Assembly (NCBI RefSeq): GCF_042433895.1
Contig: NZ_JBHLUA010000012.1
Coordinates: forward strand, 620,001 to 684,000
Source: Mesonia maritima
Lineage (GTDB): Bacteria > Bacteroidota > Bacteroidia > Flavobacteriales > Flavobacteriaceae
Direction of reading: 5' to 3'
Length of the DNA: 64,000 nt
Positions 25,947 to 34,610 of the stretch are shown here, piece by piece (the first letter of the stretch is position 1; the number at the start of each line of letters is the position of its first letter). The notes below the pieces were generated by a model. That model saw only the letters and a program-made list of their open reading frames with translations, made no database searches and was not told the DNA's origin. The position numbers and the translations under genes are program-made.

Positions 25947-27089
25947 ATGAAGTTTAACACGAAAACTATTCATGGTGGTCAAGAAAATATAGATCCGGCA
26001 TACGGTTCTGTAATGCCACCAATATATCAAACCTCAACATATTCTCAGTCAACTCCCGGCGGTCACAAAGGTTTTGAGTATTCCAGAAGTGGAAATCCAA
26101 CACGTTCGGCTTTAGAAAATTCGTTGGCAAGTATAGAAAATGGAAAACACGGGTTAGCTTTTGCTTCCGGTCTTGCGGCAATAGATGCGGTTTTAAAATT
26201 GTTAAAACCTGGAGATGAAATAGTTTCAACCAACGATTTATATGGTGGAACTTATCGATTATTCACAAGTATTTTTCAAAATTTCGGAATTAAGTTCAAT
26301 TTTATAGGAATGAATAATGCTGAAGAAATTGAAAAACATATTACAGACAATACAAAATTAATTTGGGTTGAAACGCCAACCAACCCAATGATGAATATTA
26401 TCGATATTGAAGCAGTTTCTAAAATTGCTAAAAAGCACAATGTATTGTTAGGAGTCGACAATACTTTTGCAACGCCTTATTTGCAACAACCGCTAGATTT
26501 AGGAGCAGATTTAGTAATGCATAGTGCCACTAAATATTTAGGCGGTCATAGTGATGTAGTGATGGGTGCTTTAGTTGTAAAAGACGATGCGTTGGCTGAA
26601 AAATTATATTTTATTCAAAACGCAAGTGGTGGCGTAGCCGGACCACAGGACAGTTTTTTAGTGCTTCGCGGAATTAAAACGCTTCATTTACGCGTTCAGC
26701 GCCATTGCGAAAATGGAAAAGCCGTTGCCGAATTTTTAAATAATCATCCTAAAGTTGATAAAGTTTATTGGCCAGGTTTAGAAAGTCACCCTAATCATGA
26801 AATTGCCAAAAAACAAATGAAAGATTTTGGCGGAATGGTTTCTTTCACCACTAAAAATGATAACCTTTCTGAAGCAGTAAGTTTTGTTGAAAAATTAAAA
26901 GTTTTCACTTTAGCAGAATCTTTAGGAGGTGTAGAATCGTTGGCGGGTCATCCGGCAAGTATGACACACGCTTCAATTCCTGTAGAAGAACGTCAGAAAA
27001 CGGGCGTATTAGATTCATTAATTCGTTTAAGTGTTGGTGTTGAAGATGAAGAAGATTTAATTGAAGATTTAAAACAAGCACTTTCATAA
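25947..27089 (+). CDS. metB: cystathionine gamma-synthase / PLP-dependent transsulfuration enzyme
   Basis: 380 residues, the usual length for the Cys/Met metabolism PLP family. The cofactor lysine is in SATKYLGGHSDVVMG, preceded by LGVDNTFATPYLQQPLDLGADLV, and the N-terminus has PPIYQTSTYSQ and YSRSGNPTR. It could act as cystathionine gamma-synthase or gamma-lyase; sequence alone does not separate them safely. The gene stands alone between a promoter and a strong terminator. Confidence 0.92.
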   Translation: MKFNTKTIHGGQENIDPAYGSVMPPIYQTSTYSQSTPGGHKGFEYSRSGNPTRSALENSLASIENGKHGLAFASGLAAIDAVLKLLKPGDEIVSTNDLYGGTYRLFTSIFQNFGIKFNFIGMNNAEEIEKHITDNTKLIWVETPTNPMMNIIDIEAVSKIAKKHNVLLGVDNTFATPYLQQPLDLGADLVMHSATKYLGGHSDVVMGALVVKDDALAEKLYFIQNASGGVAGPQDSFLVLRGIKTLHLRVQRHCENGKAVAEFLNNHPKVDKVYWPGLESHPNHEIAKKQMKDFGGMVSFTTKNDNLSEAVSFVEKLKVFTLAESLGGVESLAGHPASMTHASIPVEERQKTGVLDSLIRLSVGVEDEEDLIEDLKQALS

Positions 27090-27107
27090 AATAAAATAAG
27101 TTTAATG

Positions 27108-27139
27108 AAAAGCTTCAGTTTAATACTGAAGCTTTTTTT
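27108..27139 (+). terminator. intrinsic terminator after metB
   Basis: A perfect 12-bp stem (AAAAGCTTCAGT at 27108-27119 with 27125-27136), five-base loop and a T-run to 27139 lie 19 bp downstream of the stop codon. Confidence 0.92.
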
Positions 27140-27215
27140 GTTTTCATAAATCCTTAAAAAAACTTAAAATTTATAAGAATACTAAAAAATAAATGCTGCT
27201 TCGTTTTATAAAATA

Positions 27216-27223
27216 TATATTTG
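27216..27223 (+). promoter_or_regulatory. candidate -7 box of the glutamate dehydrogenase gene
   Basis: TATATTTG fits TAnnTTTG and would place transcription start near 27230, 43 bases before the ATG. The -33 region reads CTGCTTCG and has no clear TTG. Confidence 0.5.
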
Positions 27224-27272
27224 CATAAGTAATTTACTTTTGATTTATTAAAAACACATTTTACAATAAATT

Positions 27273-28616
27273 ATGGAAAAAAGTGTAAAAGATTTTTTGG
27301 ATTCAGTTTCTAAAAGAAACTCAAATGAGCCTGAATTTATGCAGGCTGTAAGAGAAGTTGCAGAAGCTGTAATTCCATTTATTGAAGAAAATAAAAAATA
27401 CCAAAACGCTAAATTATTAGAGCGAATGGTAGAGCCTGAACGTGTAATTATGTTTAGAGTCCCTTGGACAGACGATAACGGTGAAATTCAAATTAACCGT
27501 GGTTTTCGTGTTCAAATGAATTCTGCCATCGGTCCTTATAAAGGTGGATTGCGTTTTCACCCTTCCGTAAATTTAAGTATTTTAAAATTCTTAGCTTTCG
27601 AGCAAGTTTTCAAAAATAGCTTAACTACGTTACCAATGGGCGGTGGTAAAGGAGGTTCAGATTTCGATCCGAAAGGAAAATCTGATAACGAAGTAATGCG
27701 TTTTTGCCAAAGTTTTATGACAGAATTGTCTAAACACATTGGTGCTAATACAGACGTTCCTGCGGGAGATATTGGTGTTGGAGCCCGTGAAATAGGTTTC
27801 TTATTCGGCCAATATAAAAGATTGCAAAATGAATTCTCAGGAATTTTAACAGGAAAAGGACTTTCTTACGGTGGTTCTTTAATTCGCCCTGAAGCAACCG
27901 GTTACGGAAATGTATATTTTGCACAAAGTATGCTAAAAACTAAAGGTGAAACTTTTGAAGGAAAAACGGTAGTTATTTCAGGTTCTGGAAATGTTGCGCA
28001 ATATGCAGCTGAAAAAGTTACACAATTAGGAGGAAAAGTAGTTACGCTTTCAGATTCTTCAGGTTATATTTATGATGAAGAAGGAATTGATGAGAAGAAA
28101 CTGGCTTTTGTAATGGAGCTGAAAAATGAAAAAAGAGGTCGTATAAAAGAATATTTAGACGAATATCCTAACGCAAAATATACTGAAGGAAAAACCCCTT
28201 GGAACGAAAAATGTGATGTAGCATTACCTTGCGCGACTCAAAACGAGTTAATGGAAGACGATGCAAAAGCATTAGTGAAAAATGGATGTATCGCTGTTGG
28301 GGAAGGTGCAAATATGCCTTGTACTCCTGAAGCAATTGAGGTTTTCCACGAAAAGAAAATCTTATTTTCTCCAGGAAAAGCTTCAAACGCGGGTGGTGTA
28401 GCAACTTCAGGTTTAGAGATGTCACAAAACTCACTTCGTTTAGGTTGGTCATCAGAAGAAGTAGATAAAAAATTATTTACCATTATGCACGATATTCATG
28501 AAGCTTGCGTAAAATACGGAACCGATAAAAATGGTTACGTAGATTACGTAAAAGGTGCAAACATTGCTGGTTTTGTAAAAGTTGCGGATGCGATGATTGC
28601 TCAAGGAGCTGTATAA
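27273..28616 (+). CDS. gdhA: NADP-specific glutamate dehydrogenase
   Basis: 447 residues, the length of hexameric small-subunit GDH. Substrate motif KGGLRFHPSVNLSILKF and catalytic LPMGGGKGGSDFDPKGKS are intact; the dinucleotide site is VVISGSGNVAQYAAEK near residue 235. It assimilates ammonium by reductive amination of 2-oxoglutarate. It is a single-gene unit with its own terminator. Confidence 0.97.
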   Translation: MEKSVKDFLDSVSKRNSNEPEFMQAVREVAEAVIPFIEENKKYQNAKLLERMVEPERVIMFRVPWTDDNGEIQINRGFRVQMNSAIGPYKGGLRFHPSVNLSILKFLAFEQVFKNSLTTLPMGGGKGGSDFDPKGKSDNEVMRFCQSFMTELSKHIGANTDVPAGDIGVGAREIGFLFGQYKRLQNEFSGILTGKGLSYGGSLIRPEATGYGNVYFAQSMLKTKGETFEGKTVVISGSGNVAQYAAEKVTQLGGKVVTLSDSSGYIYDEEGIDEKKLAFVMELKNEKRGRIKEYLDEYPNAKYTEGKTPWNEKCDVALPCATQNELMEDDAKALVKNGCIAVGEGANMPCTPEAIEVFHEKKILFSPGKASNAGGVATSGLEMSQNSLRLGWSSEEVDKKLFTIMHDIHEACVKYGTDKNGYVDYVKGANIAGFVKVADAMIAQGAV

Positions 28617-28660
28617 TTTAAAATTTAGTCGTGGTGAAAAAACCAAGACAGAACGAAAAG

Positions 28661-28688
28661 TAAAAACCCTCTTCATTGAGGGTTTTTA
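28661..28688 (+). terminator. intrinsic terminator after gdhA
   Basis: A perfect 11-bp stem (TAAAAACCCTC at 28661-28671 with 28678-28688) and six-base loop; the T-run is part of the right arm. It lies 44 bp after the stop codon. Confidence 0.88.
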
Positions 28689-28706
28689 TCATTTTATAGT
28701 TTAGGT

Positions 28707-28714
28707 TATCTTTG
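28707..28714 (+). promoter_or_regulatory. candidate -7 box of the porZ-recO unit
   Basis: TATCTTTG fits TAnnTTTG, 60 bp before the porZ start codon and just behind the gdhA terminator. The -33 region shows no good TTG. Confidence 0.45.
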
Positions 28715-28774
28715 TAGATAGTTAAAAAGCAATAAATTATTTCCAATTTAGTTAATAGGAATAGATAAATTTAT

Positions 28775-31072
28775 ATGAAATATATACTTACACTTTTTTT
28801 TCTATGTCCAATTTTTGTGTTCGCGCAAGATTTTAGTGATAATTGGGAAGATTTATTTTCTTATAATCAAATTCAAGATTTAGCCTACGGAAATGGAAAA
28901 GTGTTCGCTGCAGCTCAAAATGCGGTCTTCACTTACCAACGGAATTCGGGTGAAGTTGAAAAAATTTCTTCGATAAATGGACTTTCAGGAGAAAATATTT
29001 CGAGTATTCATTATTCTAGCGGTTATAATTTACTCATTGTAGGTTACGAAAACGGACTTATCGATATATATGATTCAAACGAAAAAAAAGTATTAAAAGT
29101 TATCGATATTTTCGAGAAGCAAACAATTCCTCCACCTGAAAAGAGAATAAACCATTTTTATGAATATAACGATCGGTTGCTTATTTCCACAGACTTCGGT
29201 ATTTCAGAATATAACTTAGCAAACCGAGAGTTTGGAGATACTTATTTTATCGGAGATGGAGGTAGTAGACTTAAAGTTAATCAAATAACCGTTTATCAGA
29301 ATTTTATATATGCTGCAACCGAAGAAAACGGAATTAAATTTGCCGGAATAAATAACCCAAATTTAATTGATTTCAATGTTTGGCAAACTATTTCATCGGG
29401 TACATTTTTAGGCGTAGTAAGTTTGGCAAATTCACTCTACGCTGTAGACGAAAATAATAATTTACAACGATTGCAGCAAAATAGTTTAATTTCAGAAATA
29501 CAATTCGAGCAATCGGTGAGAGATCTTCGAGTAAGTGATGACCGTCTTGTAGTTGGTTTGGTAAATCGTGTAAGAGTTTATGATCAAGTTTTAAATCCTG
29601 TAGCAAGTGTAGGAAAACCTTCAGGTGTTAATGTAAATTATACTTCAGCCTTAATTTTTTTAGATGAAATTTTTATTGGTGATAATCAAGCAGGTTTATT
29701 AAAAACCACTACTACAAATCCATTTAATTTTAATTATTTAAGTCCAGACGGTCCTTTAAGAAATGATGTTTTCGATTTAGAATCCATTCCCAATGAACTT
29801 TGGGTAACGTATGGAGATTACGATCTGTTTTTTAATCCTTACAATCCCGGTTTAAAAAGTTTCGGAGTAAGTCATTTTCTGGAAAATATCGGGTGGTCAA
29901 ATATTCCCTATAGTCAATTAAATGCGCGTTCTATCGCTAAGGCAACAATAAACCCGAATCAAACTGATCAAGTTTTTTTAAGCTCTTTTTTTGATGGTTT
30001 AATTGAATTACAAAACGAAGAAGTAGTGGCTCGTTACGATGCTCTTAATTCTTCATTTGAAAGTGTAGAAGATCCAAATGCACCTTCTGTAATTAATGAT
30101 GTAAGAGTTAATGGTGCTGCTTTCGATAGAGAAGGAAATTTATGGGGAAATGCGTCTAGAGTAGAAAAAGGATTGTTTAAGTTAGATGTAGAAAACAATC
30201 AACTTCAAACCTTCGATGTAACTAGTGCAGTTCCCGATCCAATAGGTGATAATTTAGGTTTTACAGAATTAGTAATTGATAGTGGAAACAATATTTTCTT
30301 CGGAAGTTACAGCAGCGGTATCGTCGGTTATAATCCTTCTACAAATACTTTTGTTACTGTTCAGGGTGAGGAAGTTGGAAATCTACCAGATAATTATGTT
30401 ACTGCCTTAACCTTTGATAACAACAATCAACTTTGGGTTGGGACGCTAAGAGGTTTGCGTGTTTTATTTAATCCTGCAGGGGTGTTTACTGATCCAAACC
30501 TTCAAACAAACGAAATAATTATTCGGGATGATGATGGCGTGGCCCAAGAACTTTTAGCAGAAATAAGTATTTTAGCCATTACCGTAGATGGTAATAATAA
30601 TAAATGGGTTGCCACAAATGCAGGAGCTTTTTATTTATCGGCCAACGGTCAAGAAACTATTTATCAGTTTACAAAATCAAATTCACCATTACCTTCCAAT
30701 ACAATTACCGATATTTCCATAGACGAAAATTCAGGTAAAGTTTATATTGGAACCGATAAAGGTCTACTAGCTTTCAACGGTACTGCCACAAGCTCCCAAG
30801 AAACTTTAGAAAACGTTCGCGCTTTCCCAAATCCAGTACGGCCAAATTATTCAGGAATGGTTACTATCGATGGACTGATGGAAAATGCCAATGTGAAAAT
30901 TACTGATATCGAAGGAAATTTGGTTTACGAAGAAGTTTCCCAAGGAGGAAGCATACAATGGGATACGCGCGCTTTTGGAAAGCACAAAGTAGCTTCTGGA
31001 GTGTATATGGTGTTAATCACTTCAGCAGATCAATTAGAAACTAAGGTTACTAAAATTATGGTCATTCGTTAA
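28775..31072 (+). CDS. porZ: PorZ-like type IX secretion component (beta-propeller protein)
   Basis: 765 residues: signal peptide (LFFLCPIFVFAQ), two beta-propeller-like regions with repeated two-component-propeller motifs (GLSGENISSIHYSSGYNLL; NYVTALTFDNNNQLWVGT; NTITDISIDENSGKVYIGT), and a C-terminal T9SS sorting domain starting RAFPNPVRPNYSG. PorZ belongs to the attachment complex that delivers anionic LPS to T9SS cargo in Porphyromonas gingivalis. The downstream recO overlaps its stop, an order seen in many Bacteroidetes. The PorZ name is family knowledge; surface function here is inferred. Confidence 0.85.
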   Translation: MKYILTLFFLCPIFVFAQDFSDNWEDLFSYNQIQDLAYGNGKVFAAAQNAVFTYQRNSGEVEKISSINGLSGENISSIHYSSGYNLLIVGYENGLIDIYDSNEKKVLKVIDIFEKQTIPPPEKRINHFYEYNDRLLISTDFGISEYNLANREFGDTYFIGDGGSRLKVNQITVYQNFIYAATEENGIKFAGINNPNLIDFNVWQTISSGTFLGVVSLANSLYAVDENNNLQRLQQNSLISEIQFEQSVRDLRVSDDRLVVGLVNRVRVYDQVLNPVASVGKPSGVNVNYTSALIFLDEIFIGDNQAGLLKTTTTNPFNFNYLSPDGPLRNDVFDLESIPNELWVTYGDYDLFFNPYNPGLKSFGVSHFLENIGWSNIPYSQLNARSIAKATINPNQTDQVFLSSFFDGLIELQNEEVVARYDALNSSFESVEDPNAPSVINDVRVNGAAFDREGNLWGNASRVEKGLFKLDVENNQLQTFDVTSAVPDPIGDNLGFTELVIDSGNNIFFGSYSSGIVGYNPSTNTFVTVQGEEVGNLPDNYVTALTFDNNNQLWVGTLRGLRVLFNPAGVFTDPNLQTNEIIIRDDDGVAQELLAEISILAITVDGNNNKWVATNAGAFYLSANGQETIYQFTKSNSPLPSNTITDISIDENSGKVYIGTDKGLLAFNGTATSSQETLENVRAFPNPVRPNYSGMVTIDGLMENANVKITDIEGNLVYEEVSQGGSIQWDTRAFGKHKVASGVYMVLITSADQLETKVTKIMVIR

Positions 31073-31788
31073 TGCTAGTAAAAACAAGAGCAATCATCAT
31101 TCATTCCCTTCGCTATCGTGAAGCAGATTTAATAGTAAAGGCATACACTCAAAGTAGCGGACTCAAATCTTACCTAGTTCGAGGCGTGCTAAAATCGAAA
31201 AAAGGAAAACTTCGTGCCTCCATGTTCCAGCCACTTACGTTATTAGACTTAGAAGCAAACCATAAAGATAAAGGCACCTTAGAAAGCATTCGAGAAGCCA
31301 AAGTAAATCCGGCTTATCAAACTCTAACCGCAAATATTTACAAGTCTTCTATTGCCATGTTTTTAGCAGAAGTTTTAAACCAAGCCATTCAAGAAGAAGA
31401 GCAGAATGCAGCCCTTTTTCAGTTCTTAGAAAACTCCTTTCTTTGGTTAGATAAAAACGAAAATTATGCTAATTTTCACTTGCTATTTATGGTGAAACTC
31501 AGTTCGTTTTTAGGCTTTTACCCTCATCAATATGATCCAGATTTACCCTATTTTAATTTGCTTGACGGTGAATATCAATTAGACGACACCAACAAGTATT
31601 GCATTCAAAATGAAAATTCAGAATTACTTAAACAATTTTTACAGATAAATTACGAAGAATCTTCAACAATTAAACTCAACCAATCCAAACGAAAAAACTT
31701 TCTAGAAATGCTCATTCTCTATTTCGAGTTGCATTTACACGGGTTTAAAAAACCACGCTCGTTAGATATTTTACATCAACTATTTTAA
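31072..31788 (+). CDS. recO: DNA repair protein RecO
   Basis: 238 residues with the N-terminal OB-fold pattern TRAIIIHSLRYREADLIVKAYTQ and the helical C-terminal domain of RecO. It loads RecA on SSB-coated DNA with RecF/RecR. The start overlaps the porZ stop (TAATG), so the two are translationally coupled. Confidence 0.95.
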   Translation: MLVKTRAIIIHSLRYREADLIVKAYTQSSGLKSYLVRGVLKSKKGKLRASMFQPLTLLDLEANHKDKGTLESIREAKVNPAYQTLTANIYKSSIAMFLAEVLNQAIQEEEQNAALFQFLENSFLWLDKNENYANFHLLFMVKLSSFLGFYPHQYDPDLPYFNLLDGEYQLDDTNKYCIQNENSELLKQFLQINYEESSTIKLNQSKRKNFLEMLILYFELHLHGFKKPRSLDILHQLF

Positions 31789-31799
31789 TTTGGTGGTGT

Positions 31800-31835
31800 C
31801 CCTTCGGGGCGTTACATTCCTGCGTAGGCAGGAAT
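31800..31835. repeat. REP-like palindromic element
   Basis: A small CCC-TTCG-GGG hairpin (31800-31809) is followed by the palindrome ATTCCTGC-GTAG-GCAGGAAT (31816-31835, 8-bp stem, 4-base loop). The second sequence resembles short intergenic palindromes that recur in flavobacterial genomes. It lies 12 bp after the recO stop and may also end transcription or protect the 3' end. Confidence 0.6.
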
Positions 31836-31991
31836 CTCAAAAAAGTTCCAATAAAGCCTTCAATAGAGAATATTGACGTAATCACTTTTTAAAGATTTGT
31901 GGGTAATCCTTCCCACAACACCTCTTAAAATTCCGCTAAGATTTAAGCTGTTTTCAATATTCAAGATTGCTTTTTAGTAAATTCAATTCTT
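31836..31991. other. intergenic region before the ligase repair cluster
   Basis: The rest of this gap is without an ORF. It contains a hairpin TTGTGGG/CCCACAA (31897-31903 with 31912-31918, 8-base loop). No consensus promoter is evident for the exonuclease gene. Confidence 0.5.
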
Positions 31992-33011
31992 ATGAAAACA
32001 CCCTTACTCGTTTTTAATCAAAAAGGAATTTATTGCGAAGCCGCCGATGTCTATCTAGACCCGTGGAAACCGGTCAAAAAAGCCATCATCTCCCACGGTC
32101 ACGCCGATCATTCCCGTGGGGGGCATCAGCAATACATTACGCATCATACCAACGTACCGATTATCAAACATCGCTTAGGCGAAATTTCAGTTACTGGCAA
32201 AGCTTGGAACGAAACTTTCACCATTAACGGGGTCAAATTTTCATTTCACCCTGCCGGGCATATAATTGGATCATCGCAAATTCGTGTAGAACATAGAGGA
32301 GAAGTTTGGGTGTTTACCGGCGATTATAAAACCGAAGACGATGGTTTAGCGGTTCCTTATGAAGTAGTAAAATGCCATACGTTTATTACCGAATGTACGT
32401 TTGGGTTACCTGCATTTAAATGGCTTCCGCAGCAACAGGTTTTTAACGACATTAATAATTGGTGGCAACAAAATCAAGACGATGGTAGAACCTCGATTCT
32501 GTTTGGTTATTCCTTAGGCAAAGCACAACGCTTACTTAAACATTTAGACACTTCCATCGGTAAAATTTACACCCACGGAGCCGTCGAAAATATGACGGAA
32601 GTGGTTCGTGAAATTGCCGATTTACCACCTACCGAAAAAATTACAAGAGATACCAAAAAAGAAGATATAAAAGGCAACATTGTGATTGCGCCGCCAAGCA
32701 CACACGGTTCTCCTTGGATCAAGAAAATGGTGCCTTACGTTACAGCTTCTGCCAGCGGTTGGATGACGTTTCGTGGTGCACGTCGTCGTCGAGCCATCGA
32801 TAAAGGTTTTGTGCTTTCCGATCATTGCGATTGGCAAGGTTTGCTTAGTTCTATCAAAGCCACAGGAGCAGAAAAAGTAATTTGTACGCACGGGTATACC
32901 GATATTTTTTCTCGCTTTTTAGCTGAACAAGGTTACGATGCTAGAACCGAGCAAACGCAATATGAAGAAGAAAATGCCGAACAGAATAGCAAAGAAAAGC
33001 AGGAAAGTTAA
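31992..33011 (+). CDS. ligase-associated DNA damage response exonuclease (MBL fold)
   Basis: 339 residues. The metallo-beta-lactamase / beta-CASP metal motif is ISHGHADHSRGG near residue 33, with further metal-site candidates in HPAGHIIGS and FTGDYKTEDDG and in VLSDHCDWQG. It is the nuclease of the Lhr-ligase repair system and resembles SNM1/CPSF-like enzymes. The next gene begins at the base after its stop. Confidence 0.92.
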   Translation: MKTPLLVFNQKGIYCEAADVYLDPWKPVKKAIISHGHADHSRGGHQQYITHHTNVPIIKHRLGEISVTGKAWNETFTINGVKFSFHPAGHIIGSSQIRVEHRGEVWVFTGDYKTEDDGLAVPYEVVKCHTFITECTFGLPAFKWLPQQQVFNDINNWWQQNQDDGRTSILFGYSLGKAQRLLKHLDTSIGKIYTHGAVENMTEVVREIADLPPTEKITRDTKKEDIKGNIVIAPPSTHGSPWIKKMVPYVTASASGWMTFRGARRRRAIDKGFVLSDHCDWQGLLSSIKATGAEKVICTHGYTDIFSRFLAEQGYDARTEQTQYEEENAEQNSKEKQES

Positions 33012-34607
33012 ATGAAGCAATTCGCAGAACTCATACGAACCTTAGATAGTACCAACAAAACCACGCTCAAAGTTGAAGCGCTTGCACATTACTTTAAAAC
33101 CGCAAGCGATAAAGATAAAGTCTGGACCATCGCTATTCTTTCGCATCGGCGTCCACCAAGACCGGTAAATACAAGATTAATGCGCGAGTGGGCATCAGAA
33201 TTTTCTAAAATTCCGTTATGGTTGTTCGAAGAGTCGTATCATATTGTTGGTGATTTAGCTGAAACGATTGCCCTCGTGATTCCGCCTTCAGAAGAATCTT
33301 CAGAGAAAAGTTTAAACCAGTTCCTGCAAGAAATTATTGAACTAAAAGCACGTTCAGAAGAAGAGAAAAAAGAATATTTATACGAGAATTGGTTCAGCTT
33401 AAATTATTACGAACGTTTTGTATTTACCAAACTCATTACCGGTAGTTTTCGCATTGGCGTAAGTCAGAAATTAATGACGCGGGCTTTATCGAAAGCCACC
33501 GAAATTGATGAAGATATTCTCGCCTATAAACTCATGGGAAATTGGGATCCTGCAACTACTACTTTTACCGATTTAGTGCTGGAGGAAAAACCGGAAGATT
33601 ACCTTTCTAAACCCTATCCGTTTTATTTGGCTTATGCGATTGAAGACGAACCCGAAAGTTTGGGTGATGTGAAAGAATGGGCGGCAGAGCATAAATGGGA
33701 TGGAATTCGTTCGCAAGTCATCATTAGAAACGGAGAATTGTTTGTGTGGAGTCGAGGTGAAGAATTGGTCACCGATAAATATCCGGAATTTGAAAAATTT
33801 ATCAATGTAATTCCAGATGGGACGGTGATCGACGGAGAGATTTTACCATTTCCGAAGAACGAAATCGGAACGTTTAAAGATTTACAAACCCGAATTGGCC
33901 GAAAAAATATTACTAAAAAACTCTTAGAAAAAACTCCGGTCATTTTAAAAGCTTACGATATTCTAGAGTGGAAAGGTGAAGATATCCGAGAAAAAGCCTA
34001 CGAAAAGCGTCGTGAGATTTTAGAACAAATTTTTGCTGAAGTAGCTTCCGTAGAAATTCCGCTACATTTATCATCTACGATTTCTTTTCAAACTTGGGAT
34101 GAGGTCGCTAAAGAACGCGAACGATCGCGAGAAGTAAAGTCGGAAGGATTAATGCTGAAGCGTTGGGATTCGCCTTACCTCGTCGGTAGAAAAAAAGGCG
34201 ATTGGTGGAAGTGGAAAGTCGATCCGCTCACCATCGACGCAGTGTTAACCTATGCCATGCGTGGTCACGGAAGACGCAGTAATTTATTTACCGATTATAC
34301 GTTCGGGCTTTGGGACGAAGACAAAGGAGAATTGGTAACCTTTGCCAAAGCCTATTCAGGTCTTACCGATGCCGAATTTCGAAAAGTAGATGCATGGATC
34401 AAAAAAAACACCCTAGAACGTTTTGGTCCTGTACGAAGCGTGACACCCCATCATGTTTTTGAAATTGCTTTTGAAGGAATTGCCGAATCAAGCCGACATA
34501 AAAGCGGAGTTGCTACCCGATTTCCTCGAATTTTACGCTGGCGTCAAGATAAGAAGATTGGAGAGGCGAATACCTTAGAAGATTTAAAAGCATTAATTCC
34601 GAAGTAA
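33012..34607 (+). CDS. ATP-dependent DNA ligase
   Basis: 531 residues. A helical DNA-binding N-terminal domain is followed by the adenylation domain with the catalytic lysine Lys228 in EHKWDGIRSQ (KxDGxR) and by motifs GTVIDGEILPF, SEGLMLKRWDSPYLVGRK and WWKWKV, then the OB-fold. It joins nicked DNA using ATP and is distinct from the housekeeping NAD ligase. It sits directly between the exonuclease and the helicase (3-bp gap), as in other bacteria with this cluster. Confidence 0.96.
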   Translation: MKQFAELIRTLDSTNKTTLKVEALAHYFKTASDKDKVWTIAILSHRRPPRPVNTRLMREWASEFSKIPLWLFEESYHIVGDLAETIALVIPPSEESSEKSLNQFLQEIIELKARSEEEKKEYLYENWFSLNYYERFVFTKLITGSFRIGVSQKLMTRALSKATEIDEDILAYKLMGNWDPATTTFTDLVLEEKPEDYLSKPYPFYLAYAIEDEPESLGDVKEWAAEHKWDGIRSQVIIRNGELFVWSRGEELVTDKYPEFEKFINVIPDGTVIDGEILPFPKNEIGTFKDLQTRIGRKNITKKLLEKTPVILKAYDILEWKGEDIREKAYEKRREILEQIFAEVASVEIPLHLSSTISFQTWDEVAKERERSREVKSEGLMLKRWDSPYLVGRKKGDWWKWKVDPLTIDAVLTYAMRGHGRRSNLFTDYTFGLWDEDKGELVTFAKAYSGLTDAEFRKVDAWIKKNTLERFGPVRSVTPHHVFEIAFEGIAESSRHKSGVATRFPRILRWRQDKKIGEANTLEDLKALIPK

Positions 34608-34610
34608 AAT

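Noticed and set aside
31789..31991. tRNA or other structured RNA gene
   Set aside because: Only short isolated hairpins are present; no cloverleaf or T-loop consensus could be found here or in any other gap of the window.
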